From: Micromonospora pattaloongensis
Lineage (GTDB): Bacteria; Actinomycetota; Actinomycetes; Mycobacteriales; Micromonosporaceae
Assembly (NCBI RefSeq): GCF_900107255.1
Contig: NZ_FNPH01000007.1
Coordinates: 124,001 to 188,000 of the forward strand
Direction of reading: 5' to 3'
Length of the DNA stretch: 64,000 nucleotides
Position 1 is the first letter of the stretch. Every line of letters begins with the position of its first letter. Below the pieces are notes generated by a model. The model was not told the DNA's origin. It saw nothing but the letters and a program-made list of their open reading frames with translations, and did not search any database. A program made the position numbers and the translations under genes. Of this stretch, positions 36,854 to 45,431 are shown in pieces.

Positions 36854-37849
36854 TCACCCGTCCACGGTGGTGTGGCCGAGTCGCGCCGCCATGGTCGCCA
36901 GCGCCGCCGCCCCGCCCGCCTCCAGCTCGGGGGTGGGCAGCAGGGCGATGACCGGCGTCTCGACGCCGGCGTCGACGTAACGCCGCACCTGCGCCCGACA
37001 CTGCTCCGGCGAGCCGTGCACGATCAGCTCGTCGACGAGCTCGTCGGGGATCGCCGCCAGCGCCCCGCGCCGGTCGCCCGCGGCCCACGCCGCCCACACC
37101 GGGCCCAGCACCGGCTCCCGGCCGAGCCAGCGGTGAAACTCGGCGTACGCCGGTACGGTCAGGTAGGCGGCGATGAGCCGCCGCCCGACGGCGCGCGCGT
37201 ACCCGGCATCCTCGGTCGGACAGACGAAGATCCGGGCGGTCACTTCGAATCCGGCGCGCGGCTCCCCCGCCTCGGCGAGTACCCGCGGCACGTCGGTCGC
37301 GGCCAGCCAGTTGAGGATGACCCCGTCGGCCTCGGCGGCGGCCAGCCGCAGCATCCGCGGCCGCAGCGCGGCGAGCAGGATCGGCGGCGGCACCATCGGC
37401 GGACGCTCCAACCGGAACCGTCGCACGGTGAACGTGTCGTACCGCTCGTCGACCGCTTCGCCGCGCAGGGCCGCGCGCAGGAAGCGCAGCACGTCGCGGG
37501 TGCGGCGGTACGGCTCGGTGAACGGCACGGCGTTCCAGTCCCCCACCACCACCGGCGACGAGGAGCCGATGCCGAGCGCGAAACGACCGGGTGCGGCGTC
37601 GGCCAGCGCCGCGGCGGTCATCGCCAGCAGCCCGGGCCCCCGGGTGAACACCGGCACGATCGCGGTGCCCAGTCGCAGCTCCGGTTGCCACGCCGCGGCG
37701 AGGGCGAGCGGGGTGAACGCGTCGGCGCCGGCCACCTCGGAGGACCACAGGTCGGTGAAGCCGGCCTCGGCGAGCGCGGCGTAGATGCCGGCGTGGTCGG
37801 CGAGCGGGACTCCGCTCAACGGCACGGTGATGCCCCAGCGAGTCGTCAC
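36854..37849 (-). CDS. LLM-class F420-dependent oxidoreductase
   Basis: A 331-residue luciferase-like flavin/F420 enzyme. Family signatures are WGITVPLSGVPLADHAGIYA, FTDLWSSEVAGADAFTPLAL, LRLGTAIVPVFTRGPGLLAM, and the GRFALGIGSSSPVVVGDWN loop. The C-terminus keeps the typical VHGSPEQCRAQVRRYVDAGV. GTG 37849 is preferred over ATG 37900, whose extension (MNARNLAHRG) is not family-like and would narrow the divergent promoter to 23 bases. Substrate is not predictable. Confidence 0.88.
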   Translation of the reverse strand: MTTRWGITVPLSGVPLADHAGIYAALAEAGFTDLWSSEVAGADAFTPLALAAAWQPELRLGTAIVPVFTRGPGLLAMTAAALADAAPGRFALGIGSSSPVVVGDWNAVPFTEPYRRTRDVLRFLRAALRGEAVDERYDTFTVRRFRLERPPMVPPPILLAALRPRMLRLAAAEADGVILNWLAATDVPRVLAEAGEPRAGFEVTARIFVCPTEDAGYARAVGRRLIAAYLTVPAYAEFHRWLGREPVLGPVWAAWAAGDRRGALAAIPDELVDELIVHGSPEQCRAQVRRYVDAGVETPVIALLPTPELEAGGAAALATMAARLGHTTVDG

Positions 37850-37923
37850 CGCCTGATCGTGCCCGTCGACGCCCCGGTGGGCAAGATTCCTGGCGTTCAT
37901 TCGGAATCGGTAATCTCGCCGGC

Positions 37924-38769
37924 GTGACCTTCTCGATCGTGGCGCGCTCCGCCGACGGCCGGTTCCACGGAGTCGCCGTCGCCAGCAAGTTCCTCGCCGT
38001 CGGCGCGGCCGTGCCGGCCGCCGAGGCCGAGGTCGGCGCGCTCGCCACCCAGGCCTACGCCAATCTCGCCTACCGCCCGCAGGGGCTGGCGCTGCTGCGC
38101 ACCGGCCTGCCGGCGGACCAGGTGGTCGCCGCGCTGGTCGCCGCCGACCGCGGGCGCGCGCAGCGGCAGATCGGCGTGGTCGGCCCGGACGGCGACGGCG
38201 CCACGTACACCGGTGACGGGTGCCACGACTGGGCCGGCGGGCTGGCCGGTCCGGGTTGGGCGGTGCAGGGCAACATCCTGGCCGGCCCGCAGGTGCTCGA
38301 CGCGATGCGCGACGCCTGGCTGGCCGGCACCGAGCAGCAGCGTTTCGCCGAACGTCTGGTCGCGGCGCTGCACGCCGGCGACCGGGCCGGCGGTGATCGC
38401 CGCGGCCGGCAGAGCGCGGCGGTGCTGGTGGTCGCGAAGGACAGCGGCTACGGCGGCACCAGCGACATCGCGGTCGACCTGCGGGTGGACGACCATCCCG
38501 ATCCGGTCGCGGAGCTGACGCGGCTGCTGGGCGTACACGTGATGCTCTTCGAGCGGCCCGACCCGGCGACGCTGCTGGAGCTCACCGGCCCGCTCGCCGA
38601 CGAGGTACGCGATCTGCTCGCCGCGGCCGGGCACGGCCGGGCGGAGCTCGACGACGCGCTCGCCTCCTGGGCCGGGGTGGAGAACCTGGAGGAACGGCTG
38701 GCGCCGGGCCGGATCGACCCGGTAGTGCTCGCGCATTTGCGGACAACCACCAGCGCCAAGTTAGGTTAA
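37924..38769 (+). CDS. DUF1028 domain-containing protein
   Basis: A 281-residue protein of the DUF1028 family, an Ntn-hydrolase-like fold of unknown substrate. Characteristic regions are TFSIVARSADGRFHGVAVAS at the N-terminus, LATQAYANLAYRPQGLALLR, and GPGWAVQGNILAGPQVLDAM. The C-terminal extension (VDDHPDPVAELTRLLGVH) is also typical. It starts with GTG 37924, divergent from the LLM gene. Its stop codon lies inside a 16-base palindrome that precedes the DUF3159 gene. Confidence 0.9.
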   Translation: MTFSIVARSADGRFHGVAVASKFLAVGAAVPAAEAEVGALATQAYANLAYRPQGLALLRTGLPADQVVAALVAADRGRAQRQIGVVGPDGDGATYTGDGCHDWAGGLAGPGWAVQGNILAGPQVLDAMRDAWLAGTEQQRFAERLVAALHAGDRAGGDRRGRQSAAVLVVAKDSGYGGTSDIAVDLRVDDHPDPVAELTRLLGVHVMLFERPDPATLLELTGPLADEVRDLLAAAGHGRAELDDALASWAGVENLEERLAPGRIDPVVLAHLRTTTSAKLG

Positions 38770-38775
38770 CCTAAC
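38760..38775. promoter_or_regulatory. Perfect 16-bp palindrome, DtxR/IdeR-like candidate operator
   Basis: GTTAGGTTAACCTAAC is perfectly self-complementary. It sits 14 bases upstream of the DUF3159 start and overlaps the stop of DUF1028. The TTAGG/CCTAA half-sites resemble iron boxes of actinobacterial DtxR/IdeR, although the spacing is shorter than the 19-bp consensus. It is AT-rich in a very GC-rich background, so chance is less likely. Confidence 0.45.
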
Positions 38776-38789
38776 GGCGGGGATCGGGG

Positions 38790-39506
38790 GTGGTCGTGGC
38801 GGCGCGGGATGAGCGACCTGAGTCGCTGAGCACCCTGCTCGGCGGGCGCCGGGGAGCGATCGACGCGACGCTGCCGCCGGTGGCCTTCGGCGTCGGCTGG
38901 CTGCTGACCGAGCAGTCCGTCTGGGGCGGCGGAGTGGCGGCGCTCGCCGTGGGCGCGGTGGTCGCGCTCTGGCGGCTGCACCGCGGTGACCGACCCCGCT
39001 CGGTCCTCGTCGGTCTGCTCGCGGTCTGCGTCGCCGCCCTCATCGCGTTACGCACCGGTCGGGCCACCGACTTCTTCCTGCTCCAGATCGCCTCCAACGC
39101 GGCCAGCGCCCTGGCCTGGATGGTCAGCATCGCGGTGCGCTGGCCGCTGCTGGGCGTGGTGGTCGGCACGGCCCTCGGCCAACGCGGGGCGTGGCGGCGC
39201 GATCCCGCGCTGTTGCGCGCGTACCGCCGGGGCAGCTGGGTGTGGGTCGCGCAGTACGCGACCCGGCTCGCGGTCTTCGTTCCGCTCTACTACGCCGACC
39301 AGGTGCTGGCGCTGACCGCGGCGCGCGCGCTGCTCACCTGGCCGCTGGTGGGCGCCTGTCTGGCGGTCAGCTGGTGGGTGATGCGGCGCTCGCTGCCGCA
39401 GGGGCATCCCGGCCTGCGCCACCCGGTGCAGCCGCCGCCGACGCCCGGCGCCGTCGCGCCCGACCCGCAAAAACTTGGCCCCCCACGACGGGCCGATGGG
39501 GAGTAA
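38790..39506 (+). CDS. DUF3159 membrane protein
   Basis: A 238-residue integral membrane protein with about five or six helices (ATLPPVAFGVGWLLTEQS, VAALAVGAVVALWRL, SVLVGLLAVCVAALIAL, LLGVVVGTALGQRGAWRRDP). DUF3159 motifs are LLGGRRGAIDATLPPVAF near the N-terminus and ATRLAVFVPLYYADQVLAL. Members resemble intracellular septation protein A, but function is unknown. GTG 38790 is used. The candidate palindromic operator overlaps its promoter region, and a terminator hairpin follows. Confidence 0.88.
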   Translation: MVVAARDERPESLSTLLGGRRGAIDATLPPVAFGVGWLLTEQSVWGGGVAALAVGAVVALWRLHRGDRPRSVLVGLLAVCVAALIALRTGRATDFFLLQIASNAASALAWMVSIAVRWPLLGVVVGTALGQRGAWRRDPALLRAYRRGSWVWVAQYATRLAVFVPLYYADQVLALTAARALLTWPLVGACLAVSWWVMRRSLPQGHPGLRHPVQPPPTPGAVAPDPQKLGPPRRADGE

Positions 39507-39517
39507 CCTACAGCCGT

Positions 39518-39549
39518 GGAGGGGCCGCTTCCCCCGTGGCGGCCTCTCC
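39518..39549 (+). terminator. Hairpin terminator after DUF3159 gene
   Basis: GGAGGGGCCGC pairs with GCGGCCTCTCC (one G-T pair) around a ten-base loop, followed by CCTTTAT. It starts 11 bases after the DUF3159 stop. Confidence 0.7.
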
Positions 39550-39585
39550 CCTTTATCCCGGATCCCTCTATCCCGGACCCCCTTT

Positions 39586-39632
39586 GGCCCAGGCCCAGGC
39601 CCAGGCCCAGGCCCAGGCCCAGGCCCAGGCCC
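39586..39632. repeat. CCCAGG hexanucleotide tandem repeat, seven copies
   Basis: Seven perfect CCCAGG units run from 39588 to 39629 with partial units on both sides. The array is intergenic, after the DUF3159 terminator and 245 bases before the next gene. There are no spacers, so it is not a CRISPR. Copy number probably varies by slippage. The rest of 39507-39876 shows no gene. Confidence 0.9.
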
Positions 39633-39876
39633 CTGTCCCGGGTCCCTTCTGGTCGGCGCCTCCTCGGCCCGAGCCGCCCTCTTGGCCGCCGACCGGCGCG
39701 ATCGCGACGACGCGGAGCAGCCACCGCACGCAGCGCCTGCCGGGCGATGAGCACGGGTCGACAACCAACCACACCTCCCGGTCTCCGTCGCCGTGCCCCG
39801 CAGGGTTCACCGCAGATGAGCCGGTGATTAAAGTTCGAGGCTGCCCCGCATCTGCGCACCGAGGAGGCCGGCGTTC

Positions 39877-41484
39877 GTGGCCGAACACCAGATTGACCCC
39901 GCCGCCGAGACCGACTCGCCCGGCTACCCGAAGAATGCGGGTGGACGCCGGTCCACCGTCGCGTCCGGACAGACCCCGACGGCCCCGGCGACCCGCGAGC
40001 AGCCGATGATCCGGCCCCGCCAGCCGATGGCGGAGTCCACACTGCCGCAACCGGTCCTCCCACAACGCCGGACCGCCGGCGACGCCGGCCCGACCGGCCC
40101 GGTCATCCCGACGCCGCGGCACGCCGCCGGCGGACCCGCGTCGGCGTCGTCCGGATCATCCGCGTCATCCGGATCGTCTGGGTCATCCGGATCGTCCGGG
40201 TCCACGCCCGCGTCGCCGTCCCGTCGCGGCCGGCATTACCGCCCCACCGACGACGAGGACGAGCAGGCCCCGCCGCGGTCGGCGCCGGCGCCGACCGGGC
40301 CCACTCCGACGATGCCCGCGGTGCCGGACCCGTCGTCCACCATGGAACTGCCGCACATGGTCGCGGCGCTCGCCGCCGCCGCACGTCGCGGCGACACAGG
40401 GAACGGGCCCACGAACACCGGGGAGCCCGCGCGCCCCCGCGACACCACGACCGGACCGGCGAACGCCACCAAGTCGCCGCGCCCCCGCGGCGCCGCGGCG
40501 ACGCCTGCGCCCGCCGTCACGCCCGCGCACGGCGTCGCGCCCCCGAACACCACTGGACCCGCGCGTCGCGACAGCACGCCGGACAGGACGGCCGTGCCGC
40601 CGGCCGCACCGGCCGCGGCGCGGGCCACGACGGCGTCCGCCCCGGATGTCGACCGGGCGACGCCGTCGGAGAAGCCCGCCGTGACACAGAAGAAGCCACG
40701 CCGCCGACTCCCGCGCCGGGTCCGCAAGGCGCTCGCCGAGCCGGCGCCCCCGGTCAAGGGCAGCGCCGTGGTCGCCGCCACCTCGCTGGTCGATCCCAGC
40801 CACGCGCCGACCACCGCGCTCCCGGCGCTGACCGCGACAGCGGCCACGCCGGTCGGCGCGGCCACCGCCGAGCCGAGCACGACCGCCGTCAGCGGGACGC
40901 CGGTGACCACCGACGCCCCGACCGAGCGGGACGACCGGCGCACGTGGGCCAGGAGGTACGGGTGGGCGGCTGCCGCCGGCGGCATCGCCGTCGTGCTGCT
41001 CTGCTCGCTGCCGTTCGTCTCCAATCGCGGCCCCGCCTGGAACTCCGCCGACCCGACCGGCACGGCCACCACCCCGGGCACCGCGACGGTCTCGGCACCC
41101 GTCGTCGCCCCGGTCACGGCGACGCCGTCGGCCTCGCCGTCACCGAAGAAGCCCTCGCCGACCGTCCGCGCGAGCACCGTCAGACCGACGCCGCGGCGCA
41201 CCCCCAGCAGCACGCCACCACGCCGGCCCGCCCTGCTCGGACCGGCCAGCGGCCAGGAACTCTTCGGGATGCTCAACGACTACTGCCGCAGCCGCTCGCC
41301 GCGGTCGCGGGCATGGCTGCGCGACTGGCAGGGGGCGGCCGAGAACAACTGGCACTGCCGCGAGCGGGACAGGCCGGAGCAGATGATCGACATGACCGCT
41401 GCCTGCGTGCAGCGGTACGGCAAGGGCGCGGTCGCGCGCTATACCAACCGCAACGACGCCACCTCCTGGCGCTGCTACCGCTGA
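39877..41484 (+). CDS. Low-complexity protein with single membrane helix and Cys-containing outer domain
   Basis: A 535-residue protein. The N-terminal 345 residues are Pro/Ala/Thr-rich and disordered, with a Ser/Gly repeat (SASSGSSASSGSSGSSGSSG) coded by near-perfect repeats at 40143-40204. A basic patch (KKPRRRLPRRVRKAL) precedes one membrane helix (YGWAAAAGGIAVVLLCSLPF). Outside is a Thr/Pro linker and a small C-terminal domain with conserved cysteines (LNDYCRSRSP, NWHCRERD, AACVQRYG, WRCYR). The start is GTG 39877. Similar architecture is common in Micromonospora-type genomes with unknown role. Confidence 0.75.
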   Translation: MAEHQIDPAAETDSPGYPKNAGGRRSTVASGQTPTAPATREQPMIRPRQPMAESTLPQPVLPQRRTAGDAGPTGPVIPTPRHAAGGPASASSGSSASSGSSGSSGSSGSTPASPSRRGRHYRPTDDEDEQAPPRSAPAPTGPTPTMPAVPDPSSTMELPHMVAALAAAARRGDTGNGPTNTGEPARPRDTTTGPANATKSPRPRGAAATPAPAVTPAHGVAPPNTTGPARRDSTPDRTAVPPAAPAAARATTASAPDVDRATPSEKPAVTQKKPRRRLPRRVRKALAEPAPPVKGSAVVAATSLVDPSHAPTTALPALTATAATPVGAATAEPSTTAVSGTPVTTDAPTERDDRRTWARRYGWAAAAGGIAVVLLCSLPFVSNRGPAWNSADPTGTATTPGTATVSAPVVAPVTATPSASPSPKKPSPTVRASTVRPTPRRTPSSTPPRRPALLGPASGQELFGMLNDYCRSRSPRSRAWLRDWQGAAENNWHCRERDRPEQMIDMTAACVQRYGKGAVARYTNRNDATSWRCYR

Positions 41485-41596
41485 CGCCGCGCGGCCGGCT
41501 ACCGACCCCGGACTGTGCGTCCGGTCCGCGTGTGCGGCAGTCGGGCGTACCGTCGTGGCCGGCCCCCTCGGCGGGAGCCGGCCACCTGCGGGGTGA

Positions 41597-41645
41597 TGGC
41601 GGGCCGGCCGGATCGCTGCGTTGGCCGATCCGGCCGGGCCCGCCA
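41597..41645. terminator. Bidirectional hairpin terminator
   Basis: About 19 bp of stem (TGGCGGGCCGGCCGGATCG with CGATCCGGCC and GGCCCGCCA, one bulged G) around a ten-base loop. It lies between the stop at 41484 on + and the GH48 stop at 41769 on -, so it can end both convergent transcripts. Confidence 0.8.
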
Positions 41646-41768
41646 CCGGGCGGCCTGACCGTGGGATGTCAGGCCCGTTCATGGGCCGCGCTCACCCGCC
41701 ACCGGCGGACTACCGCGCGGGCCGCGAGGCGGTGCGGGTGGGTGTGCGGGCACCCACCCGACCCACTC

Positions 41769-44663
41769 TCAGCCGTTGGGGAAGAGAGCGCCGAAGTCGG
41801 CGAACGCCATGGCGATGTCCGACTGGGCCCAGAAGCGGTGGTACCGGAACTGCGGCGCCGCGCCGCCGTTGAGGTACGCCTGCACCTTCGGCCAATCCGG
41901 GTCGTTCTTGTAGAACGAGCGGATGTCGACGAAGCTCTTACCCGCAGCGATGGTGTCACCGTTGGGCATCTTGCCCGTCCAGCCGGGCGGCACGTAGAGG
42001 CCCTGTCCCGTCGAGGCATTGTAGACGTCGTCGAAGCGGTTGTAGTCGGCGCGGCTTTCCACCGTGGAAACGCCCTTCGCTTCGGCGTGCACGTACATCG
42101 CGTCGAGCAGGCCCTTGGCGGTGTCCTTCGCCGCCGCGTTGCCCGACTTCGCCGCGTACCACATCAGGGTGCGGGCGTACGCCGCGCCGACACCGACGTC
42201 CTGGCCCTTCGCGGTGACCTCGACGTGCAGGTTCGTGTTGGCCGCGGGCCAGGTAGCCGGCGCGCCGGTCCAGCGCAGGTCCGACGGAATTTGGAAGTCC
42301 CCGCCGGTGCCGATCGTCGTGTTGGCGATCGCCCACGGGACCCACTTGTCGAGGATCGCCTTGGCCTTCGCGTTGCCGGTCACGTAGTACAGCTCGGCGA
42401 CCCGGTGCAGCGACCAGACCTGCATGCCGAACCACTGGTTGCTGCCCGGGTCCTCGTACACCGGGTGGTCGTCGTAGAACATGCCGTAGAACGTCGGCTT
42501 GCCGGCCGGCGGCTGGGCGTACGCGCCGTCCCAGCTGTTGGTGGCGCCACCGGCGATGCCGCCCTCGGCGGACTGCAGCCACTGGTAGAACTCCAGCTGC
42601 CGGTTGAGGCTGTTCGTCCAGTCGGTGACCGCCGTCGGCGATTGCGGCTTCAGCTCCGGCACGTTGGTCAGCGCCCACGCCGTGAACGGGTTCTGGTAGC
42701 CGAAGTGGTTGTGGCTGGAGCCGATCCGCCACGACCAGCCGGCCGCGGGGTCGGTCGCGCCGCCCCAGGCGTAGTACCAGGACATCAGGTAGTGCGCGGA
42801 GTCCTTGCCGGTGCCGGCCGGGCAGGTGGTCGGGCCGACGCAGTTACCGATCTTCTTGAAGTACTTGTCGAACATCGCGTAGCGCAGGTAGTCGCCCATC
42901 TTGGCGGCCTTGGCCACGGTGGCCGCCACCTCGGCCTGCTTGCCCTGCGCCTTGGCCCAGGTCAGCGCCCAGTAGGCGGCCTGGATCGCGCGGGCGTCGG
43001 CGTCCGGGGCGTTGGTGTACTTCCACTGCTTGGCCGGGGTGCCGGAGTCCTTGATGGAGATGTCGAGGTAGCCGTTGGGGCCGCCGTGCTTGAAGGTGTC
43101 GCAGGACGGCTGCGGCACGGTCTCCCACACCGACTCCTGCGGGCCGCGCTGGAACGTGTTGATGTACGCCGGCCGCGTGGTGCCGTCGCCGCAGCGTCCG
43201 AAGCCGTACGTGTTGTCGACGTCGAGCAGCCAGTGCATGCCGTAGATGTCGCCGGTGCCGTACGTGGACTGCAGCTCGCTGCGCAGCGGGTCGGTGCCGA
43301 CCGGGACGTTGGGCTGCAGCTGCGACGGGTACTGGCTGGGCAGGTTGTACTCGGCGGCGTACTGCGGGGTGCCGTTGACGCCGGCGGTGGGCTGGTCGGC
43401 GTGCGACGGGATGATGTACTTCTCCATCACCGTCCAGGCGTTGTTGAACGGCGCCCAGTTCTGGGTGGCCCGCCCGTACTGCGCCTCGAGCCAGATCCAG
43501 AAGCTGAACGCCTCCGAGGTGGTCTCGTGGCCGTGGTCGGGCGCCTCGACGATCAGTGTCTCGATCGAGTGGTACGGCACGCCCTCCGGGCTGAAGTAAC
43601 CCGAGTTCTTGATCTTGTTGTACTGCTCCAGGAAGCGGGTCGTGTACGGACTGCTGCCGCCCGGGGTGTCGTTGTCGATCTCCGTGGCGGTGATGGCCAG
43701 CGGCGACAGGCCGCTCGCCGACGCGGTGACCGTCGCCGTGCCGCCCGCGGTGTCGGAGTCCTCCGCCGCCGAGACGGTGACGTTCACGCCGGTGTTCCAG
43801 TTCGCGGTGGTGAGCGTGACCGAGGTGGGCGCGACGGTGATGTCGGCGTCGCCGGTGCGGGTCAGCGTCACCGGCACACTGCCGCTGGGAGCCGCGCTCA
43901 GCTTCAGGTTGACGCTCGCGGTGCCGCCCTCGGCGACGCTCACCGCGGTGGGCGTGGCGACGAGTTGCGGGCCGGAGGCGGGGTTGACGGTGAACGACTT
44001 CTCCGACACCGCGCTCAGCCCGCTGTTGTCGTACGCCCGGGCCTGCACGGTGTAGCTGCCCGCCGGCTGGTTCTCCAGGGTGTACGCGTACGGGGCGGTG
44101 CTGTCGGTGTTGACGAGCAGGCCGTTGCGGTAGAACTCGACGCGGGCGATGCTGCCGTCCGGGTCGCTCGCCGTCGCGGTCAACGGCACCGTCGCCGGCG
44201 CGGTGAACGGTCCGGCCGGGACGCTGAGCGCAACGGTCGGCGGCTGCTGCGCAGCGGCACCGCAGGTCACCCCGTTGATGGAGAACGAGGTCGGCTTGGC
44301 GTTGGCGCCGCTGTACGACCCGTTGAAGCCGAGCGTGGTGGACTGGTTGGTGCCGAGGCTGCCGTTGTACGACAGGCTCGTGGCGGTGACCTCGCTGCCG
44401 GACTGGGTCCAGTTCGCCGACCAGCCCTGCGTGACGCGTTGATTGCCGGGGAAGGCGAATTTCAGCGTCCAGCCGTTGATCGGGTCACCGAGGTTCTTCA
44501 CGGTGAGGCTGGCGGTGAAGCCGGTGCTCCAGTCGTTGGTCGTATAGACCACGTCGCAGGCGGTGGCCGCGTGCGCCACGCCGGGTGCGACGTTGACGCC
44601 GGCCACGACCAGCGCGCCGGCCGCGACCATCGCGAGCCGTCGTCGTGCTGCGGTGGGTTTCAT
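41769..44663 (-). CDS. Secreted GH48 cellobiohydrolase with CBM2
   Basis: A 964-residue exported cellulase. The signal peptide is 1-32 (APGVAHA). A family 2 cellulose-binding module spans about 34-134 ([20 protein letters not shown], with Trp residues and terminal cysteines). An Ig-like module (140-228) and a Calx-beta-like module (233-330) follow. The GH48 catalytic domain fills 340-964, including [20 protein letters not shown] with the proton-donor Glu. GH48 enzymes are processive exoglucanases that release cellobiose from chain ends. ATG 44663 has GAGGAGAAG nine bases upstream; the longer reading to 44774 is not a signal peptide. A CebR-type operator lies in its upstream region. Confidence 0.95.
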   Translation of the reverse strand: MKPTAARRRLAMVAAGALVVAGVNVAPGVAHAATACDVVYTTNDWSTGFTASLTVKNLGDPINGWTLKFAFPGNQRVTQGWSANWTQSGSEVTATSLSYNGSLGTNQSTTLGFNGSYSGANAKPTSFSINGVTCGAAAQQPPTVALSVPAGPFTAPATVPLTATASDPDGSIARVEFYRNGLLVNTDSTAPYAYTLENQPAGSYTVQARAYDNSGLSAVSEKSFTVNPASGPQLVATPTAVSVAEGGTASVNLKLSAAPSGSVPVTLTRTGDADITVAPTSVTLTTANWNTGVNVTVSAAEDSDTAGGTATVTASASGLSPLAITATEIDNDTPGGSSPYTTRFLEQYNKIKNSGYFSPEGVPYHSIETLIVEAPDHGHETTSEAFSFWIWLEAQYGRATQNWAPFNNAWTVMEKYIIPSHADQPTAGVNGTPQYAAEYNLPSQYPSQLQPNVPVGTDPLRSELQSTYGTGDIYGMHWLLDVDNTYGFGRCGDGTTRPAYINTFQRGPQESVWETVPQPSCDTFKHGGPNGYLDISIKDSGTPAKQWKYTNAPDADARAIQAAYWALTWAKAQGKQAEVAATVAKAAKMGDYLRYAMFDKYFKKIGNCVGPTTCPAGTGKDSAHYLMSWYYAWGGATDPAAGWSWRIGSSHNHFGYQNPFTAWALTNVPELKPQSPTAVTDWTNSLNRQLEFYQWLQSAEGGIAGGATNSWDGAYAQPPAGKPTFYGMFYDDHPVYEDPGSNQWFGMQVWSLHRVAELYYVTGNAKAKAILDKWVPWAIANTTIGTGGDFQIPSDLRWTGAPATWPAANTNLHVEVTAKGQDVGVGAAYARTLMWYAAKSGNAAAKDTAKGLLDAMYVHAEAKGVSTVESRADYNRFDDVYNASTGQGLYVPPGWTGKMPNGDTIAAGKSFVDIRSFYKNDPDWPKVQAYLNGGAAPQFRYHRFWAQSDIAMAFADFGALFPNG

Positions 44664-44926
44664 GTGCTGACTTCTCCTCGCGGACCAGGCCGGGCCGTAC
44701 GGCTCCGGCTGGGCGCCCGCCAACGGGGCCTGTCGATGTGAGCTCCGCCGGCGGAGACGCCGGAAAGTGGTCAACCCGTCCCGGACCGGGGTCGGCGTGC
44801 GACGGAGGGGCGCCGAACGTGGCGGCTCCGGTCAGTGCGGGGGGCGCCGTACCGAAACTCGGATGCCCTCGGCGGCCCGCGATCGCGCGCTCTGGCTCCC
44901 GCAGCGCGTACTTCGACAGTCTTCCA

Positions 44927-44940
44927 TGGGAGCGCTCCCG
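44927..44940. promoter_or_regulatory. CebR-type operator, first copy
   Basis: TGGGAGCGCTCCCG differs by one base from TGGGAGCGCTCCCA, the known binding site of the LacI-family cellobiose repressor CebR in Streptomyces and relatives. The core GGGAGCGCTCCC is a perfect palindrome. It lies 264 bases upstream of the GH48 start. Confidence 0.82.
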
Positions 44941-45012
44941 CGGCAAGCGCAGTTTCGATCTTATTTCGGGGCTTTCACAAACTCGTAACGCGGACTACAG
45001 TCCAGACCAACG

Positions 45013-45034
45013 TCGATGGGAGCGCTTCCATCGA
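45013..45034. promoter_or_regulatory. CebR-type operator, second copy
   Basis: TGGGAGCGCTTCCA at 45017-45030 matches the CebR site with one central change, and the flanks extend the palindrome to TCGA...TCGA. It lies about 400 bases upstream of the GH1 start and 77 bases from the first copy, so a looped or dual control of both genes is possible. Confidence 0.82.
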
Positions 45035-45431
45035 TAGGCGTACAAGTCCATATCGTGCGCCACCTTTGACGTCGGCCCTGCCCGGGGAGGACGTCGAACA
45101 CCTCGCCGTCAGGCTGGGGCGGACCAGCCCGGACTCCGTCACCAGCCGACTGAGCACTCGTTCGGAAGGAGGTGGAACCAGAGCCACTCGCGTGGCCCGG
45201 CTCCCGCGCGGCACGCACGACCCGGACCGCAATTCCGCCCGTGCGTGGAAGTAAGTGATCGTGGGGACGGGGGTTGCCCTCCCCGTCCCCACGCTACCCC
45301 CTCCCGGAACAGCGGGGAATCGGCCGACGGGACAGGCGCGTGTGCGCCCAACCGGTCGGCCGTACTGCGTTTTCGGCCCCTTCCAGCCTGTCGTGACGCG
45401 GATGGGCACCACTCCTGAGGAGACAGCCACG

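Larger units (their letters stand above)
44664..45431. promoter_or_regulatory. Divergent regulatory region of cellulase and beta-glucosidase genes
   Basis: This 768-base gap separates the GH48 and GH1 genes. The AT-richer middle (44915-45065) contains both CebR-like operators and the stretch TTTCGATCTTATTTCGGGG, which could hold promoter elements. Long Arg/Pro-rich frames through the region are not genes. Confidence 0.65.

Noticed and set aside
39586-39632. Hexamer repeat considered as CRISPR
   Set aside because: The units are contiguous with no spacers and there are no cas genes.
40944-44741. 1265-residue plus-strand frame across the cellulase gene
   Set aside because: It is the antisense shadow of the GH48 gene, which has a complete, well-recognised domain set.
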